NCBI RefSeq assembly: GCF_003860345.1
Contig: NZ_CP034179.1
Location: forward strand, 3,828,001-3,892,000
DNA length: 64,000 nucleotides
Reading direction: 5' to 3'
Source of the DNA: Caenibius tardaugens NBRC 16725
Lineage (GTDB): Bacteria; Pseudomonadota; Alphaproteobacteria; Sphingomonadales; Sphingomonadaceae
The notes beneath the pieces were generated by a model that made no database searches, was not told the origin of the DNA, and saw nothing but the letters and a program-made list of their open reading frames with translations. The translations under genes were made by a program, and so were the position numbers. Positions 55,650-63,870 of this stretch are shown piece by piece (the first letter of the stretch is position 1; the number at the start of each line of letters is the position of its first letter).

Positions 55650-55783
55650 TGGGCATCAATCTCCCCGAGGATGATCTCTGGGCCGAGTATCCCGATCACC
55701 CGGTTGCCGACTGGCAGGCCGAGGTCGCCAACGGCGACACCCGGCTCGGCTATTGGGACTGGGTTTCAGCCCGCATCACCTGA
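55649..55783 (+). CDS. small conserved hypothetical protein (44 aa)
   Basis: A 44-codon gene read directly from the sequence: it begins MGINLPEDDLWAEYPDHP and ends RLGYWDWVSARIT. It starts at the TGATG junction with the previous gene. The Trp/Asp-rich sequence without low-complexity bias and the tight overlap support a real gene. It is too short for fold prediction. Confidence 0.62.
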   Translation: MGINLPEDDLWAEYPDHPVADWQAEVANGDTRLGYWDWVSARIT

Positions 55784-55811
55784 ATTTCCTTAGAATCAAA
55801 GGACAAAACCC

Positions 55812-56513
55812 ATGACCCTATCCGCACCGGCGGAGCCTTCGGCGCGCCTGTACAGCCAGACCGACCATGACGAACGCGGCAATTTCTACTATCAGGGTGA
55901 CCTCTATCGCCCGGCCGACGATCTACCGACCTTGTGCCATCGGATCGAACGGCACCTTGTCAGCCAGTTCCCCGAAATCCGCTTTGCCATTCGCAGCGAG
56001 CGTTTTTCCGGTGGCCGCAAGATCACTGTCGAAGTGCTCGACGCGCCCGAAGATTTGTCCGCGCGGGACGCGCAAGAAGCCTTTATCGTCAGGGTGCGCG
56101 ACCAGATCGAGCGCTTCGGCTTTTGTCGCACCAATCCCCTGCAGGACTATTGGAACTGCTCGTTTTATTCAGAAGTCGCCATCCGGCAGGCCTATTGGGC
56201 GGCGCTCGCGGCCCGGCGCGGCAAGGCCAATCCCGTCGACAATCTGGTATCGCTGGCGAGCTTCAAAAAGCGCCTGAAGGCGGGCGACAGCCTGACCCTG
56301 CTGCACGCGCCCTACAAACATCGCGCTCTGGGTGCGACCCGCAAGGTCATCCAGATCCGCTCGAAGGATTTCGTGTTCGAGGGACGCAGCTATTGCGACT
56401 TTCCCCGCGCCGGCAATTTTGCCTGCGACGGGCGCCTGGTGCGGATCGCCGTCGGCAACGAGCACGAGGCCGACGCCCATCTTCTCTACGAATGGCTACC
56501 CGCTTCGGCCTGA
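55812..56513 (+). CDS. hypothetical mobile-element protein (LPD29-like pattern)
   Basis: 233 residues. The segment YRPADDLPTLCHRIERHLVSQFPEIRFAIRSERFSGGRKITVEVLDAPEDLSARDAQ is like the large-polyvalent-protein associated domain 29 found in phages and conjugative elements; this is recognition by pattern only. The C-terminal half (LTLLHAPYKHRALGATRKVIQIRSKDF) may be a small substrate-binding or nucleic-acid-binding part. It follows the 44-aa gene by 28 bp. Confidence 0.68.
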   Translation: MTLSAPAEPSARLYSQTDHDERGNFYYQGDLYRPADDLPTLCHRIERHLVSQFPEIRFAIRSERFSGGRKITVEVLDAPEDLSARDAQEAFIVRVRDQIERFGFCRTNPLQDYWNCSFYSEVAIRQAYWAALAARRGKANPVDNLVSLASFKKRLKAGDSLTLLHAPYKHRALGATRKVIQIRSKDFVFEGRSYCDFPRAGNFACDGRLVRIAVGNEHEADAHLLYEWLPASA

Positions 56514-56609
56514 ACGTTCGGGACGGTGGAAGGAAGGGGGTGGGAGAGGATGAGCGCGGATGCGGTGATGCACCGGCTCTTCCACCTTCCAGCCTCCAGG
56601 AGCAGCTTC

Positions 56610-57848
56610 ATGGCCAGTCTTGCCCGCGTAATCGACCACGATGTCCTCGACCATCCGGCACCTGCCGGTCCCTCGCACGACCGTCCGGCCAGCGGCGGGT
56701 ACCGCGTCGATATCTCCCGCGGTCGCAATGTGAGCCGGGTCTCGTCCGAATGGTTTTCCCGGCCCGACGACGAGCGCTTCCTCTCGCTCACCGACCTGCA
56801 CGACAGCGTTCGCCGGCGTGCCGACCGCGCCACCACCCGCGTCGTTGAAAGCAGGGCGGTGCGGGTCGAGGCGCGCAGCGATAATCCAGAGCGCCTTTCG
56901 CTGATCGTGCCTGGCGACGAACGCCCAATCGCGCCCACTAACTGGTCGTTCGGCCAGCTCGCCAGCCTGGTCGGCGCGCCCGCGTCCTATCTGCGCACGC
57001 TGCCCGCCGCGCTCGCCGGCATCAACATGCAGCACGGGCTGCTTTCCCATCGCGGCGAGCAGGTCAAATTGCTCCAGACCGACGACGGCCGCACCGAACT
57101 GCGCGCCGTTACAGGACCAGATTATGGTCGCATCTGGGATCACGAACTGGTGAGCGCCGTCATGCGGATCGCCGGCAACGGCATCGGCGATACCCGCTGG
57201 AAGGTGCCTGGCGTCCTGGACTGGGGCAGCATGATCTACAATCCGCATGTCGACGTCAGCATGGAGACCACCACGCTCTATGCCTCGGACCGCGACGTTT
57301 TCCTGTTCCTGGTCGATGATACCCATCCGATCGAGGCCGGCAAGCTCCCCAACGGCGAACCCGATCTCTACTTTCGCGGGTTCTATTGTTGGAACTCAGA
57401 AGTCGGCTCCAAATCTTTGGGAATCTCGACCTTTTACCTGCGCGCCGTGTGTATGAATCGCAACTTGTGGGGCGTCGAAAATTTCGAGGAGATCAACATC
57501 CGCCACTCGAAATTCGCCGCCAACCGTTTCGCGCACGAGGCCGCGCCCGCGCTCGAACATTTTGCCGACTCCTCGCCGCGCACATTCGTCGACGGCATCA
57601 AGCAGGCCCGCGAGAGGATCGTCGCCCGCAAGGATGATGATCGCGAAGATTTCCTGCGCAAGCGCGGCTTCTCCAAGGCCGAGACCTCGAAGATCATCAC
57701 CGCGGTGCTGGTCGAGGAAGGCCATCCGCCGACAAGCCTCTACGATTTTGTGCAGGGCATTACCGCGCACGCCCGGACCAAGACCAACCAGGACAGCCGG
57801 CTCGAACTCGAGGGCAAGGCCCGCAAGCTGCTCGAACGGGTCAACTGA
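56610..57848 (+). CDS. DUF932 phage/plasmid-like protein
   Basis: 412 residues of the DUF932 (TIGR03299-type) family: PTNWSFGQLASLVGAPASYLRTLPAALAGINMQHGL, RAVTGPDYGRIWDHELVSAVMRI, and RGFYCWNSEVGSKSLGISTFYLRAVCMNRNLWG. Function is not established; it is a hallmark of conjugative elements and phages. ATG 56610 follows AGGAG by 8 nt and excludes a 28-residue upstream extension. A hairpin at 57881-57905 follows the gene. Confidence 0.87.
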   Translation: MASLARVIDHDVLDHPAPAGPSHDRPASGGYRVDISRGRNVSRVSSEWFSRPDDERFLSLTDLHDSVRRRADRATTRVVESRAVRVEARSDNPERLSLIVPGDERPIAPTNWSFGQLASLVGAPASYLRTLPAALAGINMQHGLLSHRGEQVKLLQTDDGRTELRAVTGPDYGRIWDHELVSAVMRIAGNGIGDTRWKVPGVLDWGSMIYNPHVDVSMETTTLYASDRDVFLFLVDDTHPIEAGKLPNGEPDLYFRGFYCWNSEVGSKSLGISTFYLRAVCMNRNLWGVENFEEINIRHSKFAANRFAHEAAPALEHFADSSPRTFVDGIKQARERIVARKDDDREDFLRKRGFSKAETSKIITAVLVEEGHPPTSLYDFVQGITAHARTKTNQDSRLELEGKARKLLERVN

Positions 57849-57880
57849 ACCAGTCGGTCCCCCCGTTTGTCGGTAGCGTC

Positions 57881-57905
57881 GGCCGCCATCGCCTGGATGG
57901 CGGCC
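57881..57905 (+). terminator. hairpin after the DUF932 gene
   Basis: A perfect 10-bp stem (GGCCGCCATC / GATGGCGGCC) with a 5-nt loop and no T-run. It may be a weak terminator or an mRNA-end stabiliser before the next small gene. Confidence 0.5.
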
Positions 57906-57939
57906 GCAACCCTCTCAAGCGCCTGGAAAGGAATATCCC

Positions 57940-58227
57940 TTGGAAATCGGTCGCCATCTCGTGCTGAGCACCGTGCATGTCTCGATGAAAACCGCGGACC
58001 TGCTCGATGGCTGGGCGACACTTGAACCGTCGAGCCGCCCTCTTGCCGTCGCTTCCACCCACTATGGCTGGTTCATCCCCACCCGTGAGGCCGAGGAGCC
58101 TGATCGGGAGAAGATACCGGACGAAGTGCTTGCGGCGATGCGCAGGGGGCGCGAGTTGGCTTGCGACTATCTGCTGTTCGATTGCGATGCCTGCGCAGTC
58201 GAGGGGCTCACAACCTTTCCCTGGTAG
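57940..58227 (+). CDS. hypothetical protein (DUF5983-like pattern)
   Basis: 95 residues. TTG start with AAAGGA 8 nt upstream. HLVLSTVHVSMKTADLLDGWA at the N-terminus followed by a short acidic body and a C-terminal CDYLLFDCDACAVEGL. The LSTxHV start resembles small DUF5983 proteins of plasmids; I cannot confirm this. It is the last gene of the left-to-right island block and is convergent with the YnfA-like gene. Confidence 0.66.
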   Translation: MEIGRHLVLSTVHVSMKTADLLDGWATLEPSSRPLAVASTHYGWFIPTREAEEPDREKIPDEVLAAMRRGRELACDYLLFDCDACAVEGLTTFPW

Positions 58228-58296
58228 ATTCCCCAGCGGGCTGCGAACTCCTGTCGTTACTGCATGGGGCGCCGGGCCTACGGCACGATCCATCCC

Positions 58297-58623
58297 TTAC
58301 GCACTACGTGGGCCGAGGAGAATGATGGCCGTGCCCGTGAGGCAGACAATACCGCCGATGGTATCCCAGCGATCCGGCCGCACTCCTTCGACCGCCCACA
58401 GCCAGAACAGCGACGCGCATATATAGACGCCGCCATATGCAGCATAGGCGCGGCCCGCGGCGTCGCTGTCAACGCGCGTCAGCAGCCAGGCAAACAGGGC
58501 CAGCGACACCATTCCTGGTGCGATCCACCATGGCGATTTACCCAGCCTCAGCCAGGCCCAGAATGCGAAGCAGCCGCCGATTTCCGCGAGCGCGGCGCCG
58601 ACATACGCCAATATCGTGGGCAT
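58297..58623 (-). CDS. UPF0060/YnfA-family membrane protein
   Basis: 108 residues with four predicted helices: [32 protein letters not shown] is the UPF0060 signature, later [30 protein letters not shown]. It is a small-multidrug-transporter-like fold; transport of toxic compounds is proposed for YnfA but its role is poorly known. ATG 58623 overlaps the MerR stop as TGATG, so the two are coupled. Confidence 0.9.
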   Translation of the reverse strand: MPTILAYVGAALAEIGGCFAFWAWLRLGKSPWWIAPGMVSLALFAWLLTRVDSDAAGRAYAAYGGVYICASLFWLWAVEGVRPDRWDTIGGIVCLTGTAIILLGPRSA

Positions 58624-59066
58624 CACGCGGCGCTGCAGCAGGACGAAGCGATCGAACGTGCCCCCGACAGATCGTCGAGGATGACGCAGTCCGGACCCGG
58701 ACCACCGACGCATTCGGCGTCGCAGACCTCGACGAATTGCGCGATGCTCTTCTCCAGAGCTTTGAGTTCCCGAAGCTTTGCGCGGATCGCGGCGAGATGC
58801 GCCTGCGCCAGATCGCGCGCTTCCACGCAGGATCGCGAGCGATCCTGGATCAGCGATGTCAGCGTCCGCACCTGCTCGATCGAGAACCCGAAATCGCGGC
58901 AGCGGCGGATGAAGGTCAGCCGCCCGACATCATCATCGCCATAACGACGCTGGTTGCCATCCTGGCGATCGGGGCGCGGTAGCAGGCCGATCCCTTCATA
59001 ATAGCGAATCGTTGCTGCGTTGGTGCCGGTGCGTTTGGCGAGCGCGCCGATTTTATGTCCTGCCAT
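58623..59066 (-). CDS. MerR-family metal-responsive regulator
   Basis: 147 residues. The MerR helix-turn-helix [38 protein letters not shown] is followed by the dimerisation helix and the metal site: one Cys in [14 protein letters not shown], then [15 protein letters not shown]. Three Cys of this spacing suggest a soft metal such as Hg, Cd or Pb; which one is not readable. It diverges from a Cys-rich protein and a membrane protein across a MerR-type promoter with a 19-bp spacer. Confidence 0.88.
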   Translation of the reverse strand: MAGHKIGALAKRTGTNAATIRYYEGIGLLPRPDRQDGNQRRYGDDDVGRLTFIRRCRDFGFSIEQVRTLTSLIQDRSRSCVEARDLAQAHLAAIRAKLRELKALEKSIAQFVEVCDAECVGGPGPDCVILDDLSGARSIASSCCSAA

Positions 59067-59086
59067 CCCTGCCTCGAAATTAGTGC

Positions 59087-59117
59087 TTGAACCTCAAGTT
59101 ACTTCAACTTGTATGAC
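59087..59117 (+). promoter_or_regulatory. MerR-type promoter/operator
   Basis: A -35-like TTGAAC (59087-59092) and a -10-like TATGAC (59112-59117) are 19 bp apart, the long spacer typical of MerR-controlled promoters. CAAGTT (59095-59100) and AACTTG (59106-59111) form an inverted repeat inside it. It lies between the MerR regulator and the Cys-rich protein gene. Confidence 0.78.
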
Positions 59118-59170
59118 GTGGCCAGCGATGATCGCGGCCGCTTTGGCTGCGCCAGCTGACAGGAGTGACT

Positions 59171-59533
59171 ATGGATCAGGTGACAGGCGCGGTGCCGATT
59201 GCTTGCACATTGGATCGAGGCGGTCTGGAGGCGCGGATGACATGGATTGCCGACCTCAATACGAGAGCGCTCAAGGCTGCGCGACGCGGCGATCTCCAGC
59301 TCGAACTCGACTATGCTCCGGCGGCGCTTGCCGATGTTCGCCAGATGATGGCGCAGGAACAGCAATGCTGCGCGTTCCTGAGCTTCGACATAGCCGAGCG
59401 CGAAAATATGGTGACGTTGGCGATCACAGCACCGGAGGGCGCGCGCGATGCCGCCGAACAGCTGTTCGCCTCGTTCCAGGAAAAGGCCGGGCAATCTGCC
59501 GCTTGCGGCTGCGCCAGCGGGTGCGGCGCATGA
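59171..59533 (+). CDS. Cys-rich small protein of the MerR-linked metal locus
   Basis: 120 residues, not a recognised family. It contains MMAQEQQCCAFLSFDIAE in the middle and a C-terminal Cys cluster SAACGCASGCGA, seven Cys in all, fitting soft-metal binding. AGGAG lies 6 nt before ATG 59171. It is the first gene under the MerR-type promoter and overlaps the following membrane-protein gene as ATGA. Possibly a metal-binding or detoxifying partner of that transporter. Confidence 0.76.
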   Translation: MDQVTGAVPIACTLDRGGLEARMTWIADLNTRALKAARRGDLQLELDYAPAALADVRQMMAQEQQCCAFLSFDIAERENMVTLAITAPEGARDAAEQLFASFQEKAGQSAACGCASGCGA

Positions 59534-59889
59534 CCGGCGAGACTGCCGAGCAGGACAACCGGGTGGTCGGCGCCGTCGCGGCCGCAACATCGGTGACCGC
59601 GCTTGCCTGCGGCGTCTGCTGCGTCCTGCCATTCGCGATTCCGGCTGCGATGCTCGGATCGTTAGGTGCCGTCATCGCCTGGTTCGCCGACGCCTATGCC
59701 TGGCTCACGCCGATCGCTATCGCTGCGGTGGTCGCAGGCTGGCTGTGGGTGGCGGTCCAGTCGAGACGATCAGGAAAGCGGCCGGCAAGAGCAACGCTGG
59801 TCGTCATGCTCTTCGCGACGATGATGACAGCGCTGGCCTGTCTATGGCCCTTGTTCGAGGAGACGGTCGAAGGGGTGCTGAGGCACTGA
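59530..59889 (+). CDS. small membrane protein, MerT/MerC-like
   Basis: 119 residues with three predicted helices: VTALACGVCCVLPFAIPAAMLG (a CxxCC motif), then TPIAIAAVVAGWLWVAVQS and a C-terminal VMLFATMMTALACLWPLFEE. The Cys motif in a first or second helix is like mercuric transport proteins MerT or MerC, though the fit is partial. It starts inside the stop of the Cys-rich gene. Likely moves the metal sensed by the divergent MerR protein; the direction is unknown. Confidence 0.76.
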   Translation: MTGETAEQDNRVVGAVAAATSVTALACGVCCVLPFAIPAAMLGSLGAVIAWFADAYAWLTPIAIAAVVAGWLWVAVQSRRSGKRPARATLVVMLFATMMTALACLWPLFEETVEGVLRH

Positions 59890-60010
59890 CCGCCAAGATT
59901 TGGCCTTTGCCGTTCGCGGATCACCGATCGCGCTGACGGGCGGTTGGCATGGCAGCAGATTGCCGCGTGCTGGCTTGACCCGCCCGGCATGGCCGGCGAT
60001 GCGGCGGTGT

Positions 60011-60292
60011 TCAATTTATTCGGGCCGCGTTCAGCTGTTCCAGCCGATCAGCGGCGGTTTCGGCAACGCGCGCCCTGACCGCCAAGCCCTCTTTGTTCAG
60101 GACGTCAGCGAGGTCGCGGAGCATGGCGATCAGCGCGTCGGTCGGAAGACCGGCATTGAGCTGATCGAGCAGTTCCTGCTCTTCACTGTCGAGTTTCCGC
60201 ATGACGTTCCCGATCTCTGGATGCGCGCGCCGCAAACATTGCAAGCCGAGTCGACGACCATCCGTCCCTACCACAATATCGGGGTCAATCAT
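60011..60292 (-). CDS. small hypothetical protein
   Basis: 93 residues, soluble and helical: MRKLDSEEQELLDQLNAGLPTDALIAMLRDLADVLNKEGLAVRARVAETAADRLEQLNAARIN is the C-terminal two thirds. It starts 9 bp after the exporter stop, so it may be coupled to it; an internal ATG at 60202 would give a 63-residue form. I do not recognise a family. Confidence 0.5.
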   Translation of the reverse strand: MIDPDIVVGTDGRRLGLQCLRRAHPEIGNVMRKLDSEEQELLDQLNAGLPTDALIAMLRDLADVLNKEGLAVRARVAETAADRLEQLNAARIN

Positions 60293-60301
60293 GCGCGCCG
60301 C

Positions 60302-61675
60302 TCACGACACGCCCGGCCTCGATTGCCCGATGCACGCCAGCCCGATCAGCGACGCGACCGAAGCGGCCAGGCCCGCTGGCAACGCACCGTCGCCTGTCCC
60401 GAGCGCCAACAGGCCTCCCGCGATCGAGGCTCCCAGGGCCTGACCGGTCAGCCGGGTGGTCGCCATCAGTCCGCCGGCGGCCGCCGCGCGCGTTCGCGGT
60501 GCCGCACCAATGATCGTGCGTGCGTTGGGCGACAGGAACAGCCCAAACCCAAGGCCGCAGATCGCCATCCTCACGCTGGCGTCGAGCTGCGACACCTGAT
60601 CCGGCAGAAGCGCGATCGCGGAAAATCCCGCCGTGGTGATCGCCATGCCCACGCCGCCGAGAAGCCGATTGGATATGCGATCGGACAACATCCCCGCGAG
60701 CGGCGAGACGATGATCAGCGTGAGCGGCCAGAGCGACAGGGTGCCGCCAATTTCGACCGGCGTGAAACCGGAACGATGCGCCAACCGGAAGGGCAGCGAC
60801 ACCAGCAGGATCATCTGTGCCATGAATGCCAACAGCAAGCCCGTAACCGGAACGGCCAGACGCGATTGGCGGAGCAGGTCGAGCGGCAGGATCGGCCGTG
60901 CCGCGTGCGATTGCTGCCGGATCAGGGTAGCCGCCGCTGCTACTCCGGCCACAAGTTTTAGAATTCCTGACGGGATGTCCCGACCATAGGCGAGATCTTG
61001 CAGGCCCAATATGAGCAAGGCAAATGTGGCTGCGTTGAGCAGCGCGCCCAGATAGTCATATCGTTCAAGGACGGTCTTCGGCTGCGGCAAGGCGATCGCT
61101 CCGGCTGCAAGCGATAGCAGCGCGAACGGAACCGGGGCGGCAAACACCCACTGCCATGGCGCCACGTGGAGGATCACGCCTCCGAGCGTCGGCGACAGGG
61201 CTCCCGCGCTAGCCACGATCATGCTGTTGATCCCGAGACCCCGGCCAAGCTGGCGCGCCGGATAGGCGGCCCTGATCAGCGCGGATGAAACGCTGAGCGC
61301 GCCCGCCGCCCCCAGTCCCTGCAAAGCGCGCGCAAACAACAGCTGGGGAAGGCTGGTCGCAAAGACGCACGCAAGCGTGGCGACGATGAAGATCATCTGC
61401 CCGGACTGATACAAACGGCGATGCCCGATCCTGTCGCCGAGCGCGGACAAGGGGAGCAGCGCCATGACAAGGACAAGCTGATAGAGCGTCACGACATGTG
61501 CCGCCTGGCTTGCCGGAACGCTGAGGGCGCGCGCGATCGTCGGCAGCGCAACATTGGCGATCGTCCCGTCGATGACGGCGAGCGCTGTCCCCGCTGAAAG
61601 CGCGAAAATCGCCACGTAGCGGCGAGGGATCGGCAAGCCGTCCTCGATAACTTCTGCGGCGGGGCGGGGGTTCAT
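60302..61675 (-). CDS. MFS drug exporter, DHA2-type
   Basis: 457 residues with 12-14 predicted helices. Marks of the DHA2 group are GTALAVIDGTIANVALPTIARAL in the first helix, GDRIGHRRLYQSGQM (motif A) and SSALIRAAYPARQLGRGLGINSMIV. Such proteins expel drugs or other organic compounds by proton antiport (family knowledge). It diverges from the pqq operon across a 195-bp region, so its expression could be linked to it or independent. Confidence 0.88.
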   Translation of the reverse strand: MNPRPAAEVIEDGLPIPRRYVAIFALSAGTALAVIDGTIANVALPTIARALSVPASQAAHVVTLYQLVLVMALLPLSALGDRIGHRRLYQSGQMIFIVATLACVFATSLPQLLFARALQGLGAAGALSVSSALIRAAYPARQLGRGLGINSMIVASAGALSPTLGGVILHVAPWQWVFAAPVPFALLSLAAGAIALPQPKTVLERYDYLGALLNAATFALLILGLQDLAYGRDIPSGILKLVAGVAAAATLIRQQSHAARPILPLDLLRQSRLAVPVTGLLLAFMAQMILLVSLPFRLAHRSGFTPVEIGGTLSLWPLTLIIVSPLAGMLSDRISNRLLGGVGMAITTAGFSAIALLPDQVSQLDASVRMAICGLGFGLFLSPNARTIIGAAPRTRAAAAGGLMATTRLTGQALGASIAGGLLALGTGDGALPAGLAASVASLIGLACIGQSRPGVS

Positions 61676-61870
61676 CTATTCCGGTTAAGCGGTGGTGCTG
61701 TTCATGACAATCGCAATGCATGGCCGCGATGCGCGGCTTTGGAGCTGCTTGCGTTGTTGGCCCAAAGGACCATTGCCTGAAATGTCCGCACCGCTTAAAG
61801 CCTGTCCGCGAAACAGAACACGCCTGTAGCCCGGAACGGTCCGTGCCGCAGATGCAAAGCGGAGAGATAT

Positions 61871-61954
61871 ATGGCCTGGAAGACCCCCAAGATCGTCGAA
61901 ATCGCGCTGGGCTGCGAGATCAATTGCTACGCCTGCGCTGAACTCAAGGCCTGA
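61871..61954 (+). CDS. pqqA: PQQ precursor peptide PqqA
   Basis: A 27-residue peptide read directly from the sequence: starts MAWKTPKIVEIALG and ends CACAELKA-like (CYACAELKA). The Glu and Tyr that are cross-linked to make PQQ are Glu16 and Tyr20 (E-I-N-C-Y). Three Cys (15, 19, 22) are more than usual. GGAGAG lies just upstream. It is followed after 6 bp by pqqB. Confidence 0.93.
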   Translation: MAWKTPKIVEIALGCEINCYACAELKA

Positions 61955-61960
61955 CCTTCC

Positions 61961-62862
61961 ATGCAAGCCGTCGTCCTGGGGCGGCGGCGGGCGGCGGTTT
62001 CCCGCAATGGAACTCCAACGCGGCGCCCTGTCGCAGAGCCCGCGCGCATGATCCTGTAGCAAAATCCCGCACGCAGGCCAGTCTTGCCGTCAGTGGCGAT
62101 GGCGAGCGCTGGTTCCTGCTGAACGCATCCCCTGATCTGCGCCAGCAGATCGGACAAACACCATGCCTGCATCCGCGCAAAGGTCTGCGATCGTCCCCGA
62201 TCGCGGGCGTGGTGCTGACTGGCGGCGACGTCGATGTGATCGCCGGCCTGCTGACGCTGCGCGAACGCCAGCCGTTCAGTCTTCTTGCCACGGATCGAAT
62301 TCATTCCGTGCTTGATGCCAACCCGATCTTCGAGGTGCTCGCGCGCGATATCGTGTCGCGGCAGGTCGTCCCGCTGGGCCAGCCGGTCGCGCTCGGCGCC
62401 AGCCTGACCGTGGAACTGTTCGCCGTTCCGGGCAAGGTGCCGCTTTATCTCGAGGATGGCAGCGATGCGCCGCCGATCGAGGTCAGCGAGACGACCGTCG
62501 CCGCGGCGGTTTCGGACGGGCGGCGCAGCCTGTTTTTCATACCCGGCTGCGCGGCGATGACGCCCGCCCTGGCCGAACGGTTGCGGGGCGCCGATCTTGT
62601 CTTCTTCGACGGCACGTTTTGGCGCGACGATGAGATGGTTCTCGCGGGGCTCGGACCCAAGACGGGCCGCCGGATGGGGCATATGAGCGTCAGCGGCCCG
62701 GACGGGACCATGGCAGCCTTTTGCGATCTCGATGTCAGGCGGAAGATCTTCATCCATATGAACAACTCGAACCCTATCCTGCTCGACGATACGCCCGAAC
62801 GCGCCGAGGCGGAGGCCGCCGGCTGGGAAGTGGCCTATGACGGCATGGAGATCGTGCTGTGA
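61961..62862 (+). pseudogene. pqqB: PqqB, broken by a 1-nt frameshift
   Basis: The N-terminal MQAVVLG is in one frame; the metal-beta-lactamase-fold remainder is in another and includes GFPQWNSNAAPCRRA, FLLNASPDLRQQIGQ, VVLTGGDVDVIAGLLTLRE and GHMSVSGPDGTMA. Joined, it has about 300 residues, the family length. The break is at the G4 run 61978-61981; one extra G restores VLGAAAGGGFPQW. PqqB is thought to hydroxylate a PQQ intermediate or the precursor. The stop overlaps pqqC as GTGA. Error or real loss cannot be decided here. Confidence 0.88.
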
Positions 62863-63599
62863 CTGTCCGGCTGCTCCTGCCCGATGAACTGGAGGCGGAA
62901 CTCCGCCAGATCGGGGCGACGCGCTACCACAATCTCCACCCTTTCCACCGCCTGCTGCACGATGGAAAGCTGAACCAGGGTCAGGTGCAGGCCTGGGCGC
63001 TCAACCGCTATTATTATCAGAGCCAGATACCCGCCAAGGACGCAACGCTGCTCGCGCGCCTGCCGACCGCCGAACTGCGCCGTGAATGGCGTCGGCGGCT
63101 CGTGGACCATGACGGCGATGGTTCTGTTCCGGGCGGCGTGGCGCGTTGGCTCAAGCTGGCGGAGGGCGTCGGCCTCGATCCCGCGCTTGTCGAAAGTACC
63201 AGCGCGATCCTGCCGGCCACCCGCTTCGCGGTGGACGCCTATGTCCATTTCGTCCGTGACCGCTCGGTGCTCGAAGCCGTGGCCTCCTCGCTGACCGAGA
63301 TGTTCTCGCCGACCATCATCGCCGAGCGGGTATCGGGCATGCTCGCGGGCTATGCCTGGATCACCCCGGAAACGCTGGCCTATTTCACGCCGCGTCTCAC
63401 CCAGGCGCCGCAGGACAGCGAATTTGCGCTTGGCTTTGTCAAGAAGCATGCCGACACGGTGGAACGGCAGCAGCAGGTGCTGGCGGCGCTTCGCTTCAAA
63501 TGCGACGTGCTGTGGTCACAGCTCGATGCATTGTATCTCGCCTATGTCGCCCCCGGCCTGGTCCCGCCCGGTGCCTTCAATCCGGCAACGCAATCATGA
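62859..63599 (+). CDS. pqqC: PqqC, pyrroloquinoline-quinone synthase
   Basis: 246 residues, full length. Conserved NLHPFHRLLHDGKLNQGQVQAWALNRYYYQSQIPAKDA in the N-terminal part, and LTEMFSPTIIAERVSGML, then FVKKHADTVERQQQVL. It performs the last ring-closing oxidation to PQQ. The GTG start overlaps the pqqB stop. The C-terminus overlaps pqqD as ATGA. Confidence 0.95.
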   Translation: MTVRLLLPDELEAELRQIGATRYHNLHPFHRLLHDGKLNQGQVQAWALNRYYYQSQIPAKDATLLARLPTAELRREWRRRLVDHDGDGSVPGGVARWLKLAEGVGLDPALVESTSAILPATRFAVDAYVHFVRDRSVLEAVASSLTEMFSPTIIAERVSGMLAGYAWITPETLAYFTPRLTQAPQDSEFALGFVKKHADTVERQQQVLAALRFKCDVLWSQLDALYLAYVAPGLVPPGAFNPATQS

Positions 63600-63868
63600 T
63601 CGTTGAGGATGCTGTCCCTCGGCTTGGCGCGGGCGTGAAGTTCCGGTTCGACAAGGTGCGCGACGCATGGGTTTTGCTCGCGCCGGAAAGACTGTTCCAG
63701 CCCGATGAAATCGCCGTCGAGATCCTGAAGCTGGTCGATGGCGCCCGCACCATTGCCTCCATCGCGGACACGCTTGCATCCCGGTTCGAGGCGCCGCGCG
63801 AGCTGATCTTGACCGACGTCGTGACCCTGCTGCAGGATCTGGCGGACAAGGGCGTTATAAGGCTGTGA
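63596..63868 (+). CDS. pqqD: PqqD, PqqA chaperone
   Basis: 90 residues, the usual length, with [40 protein letters not shown] and a winged-helix-like C-terminus. It presents the PqqA peptide to the radical-SAM enzyme PqqE. ATG 63596 overlaps the pqqC stop; an upstream in-frame codon would add an unlikely extension. Confidence 0.93.
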   Translation: MIVEDAVPRLGAGVKFRFDKVRDAWVLLAPERLFQPDEIAVEILKLVDGARTIASIADTLASRFEAPRELILTDVVTLLQDLADKGVIRL

Positions 63869-63870
63869 GC

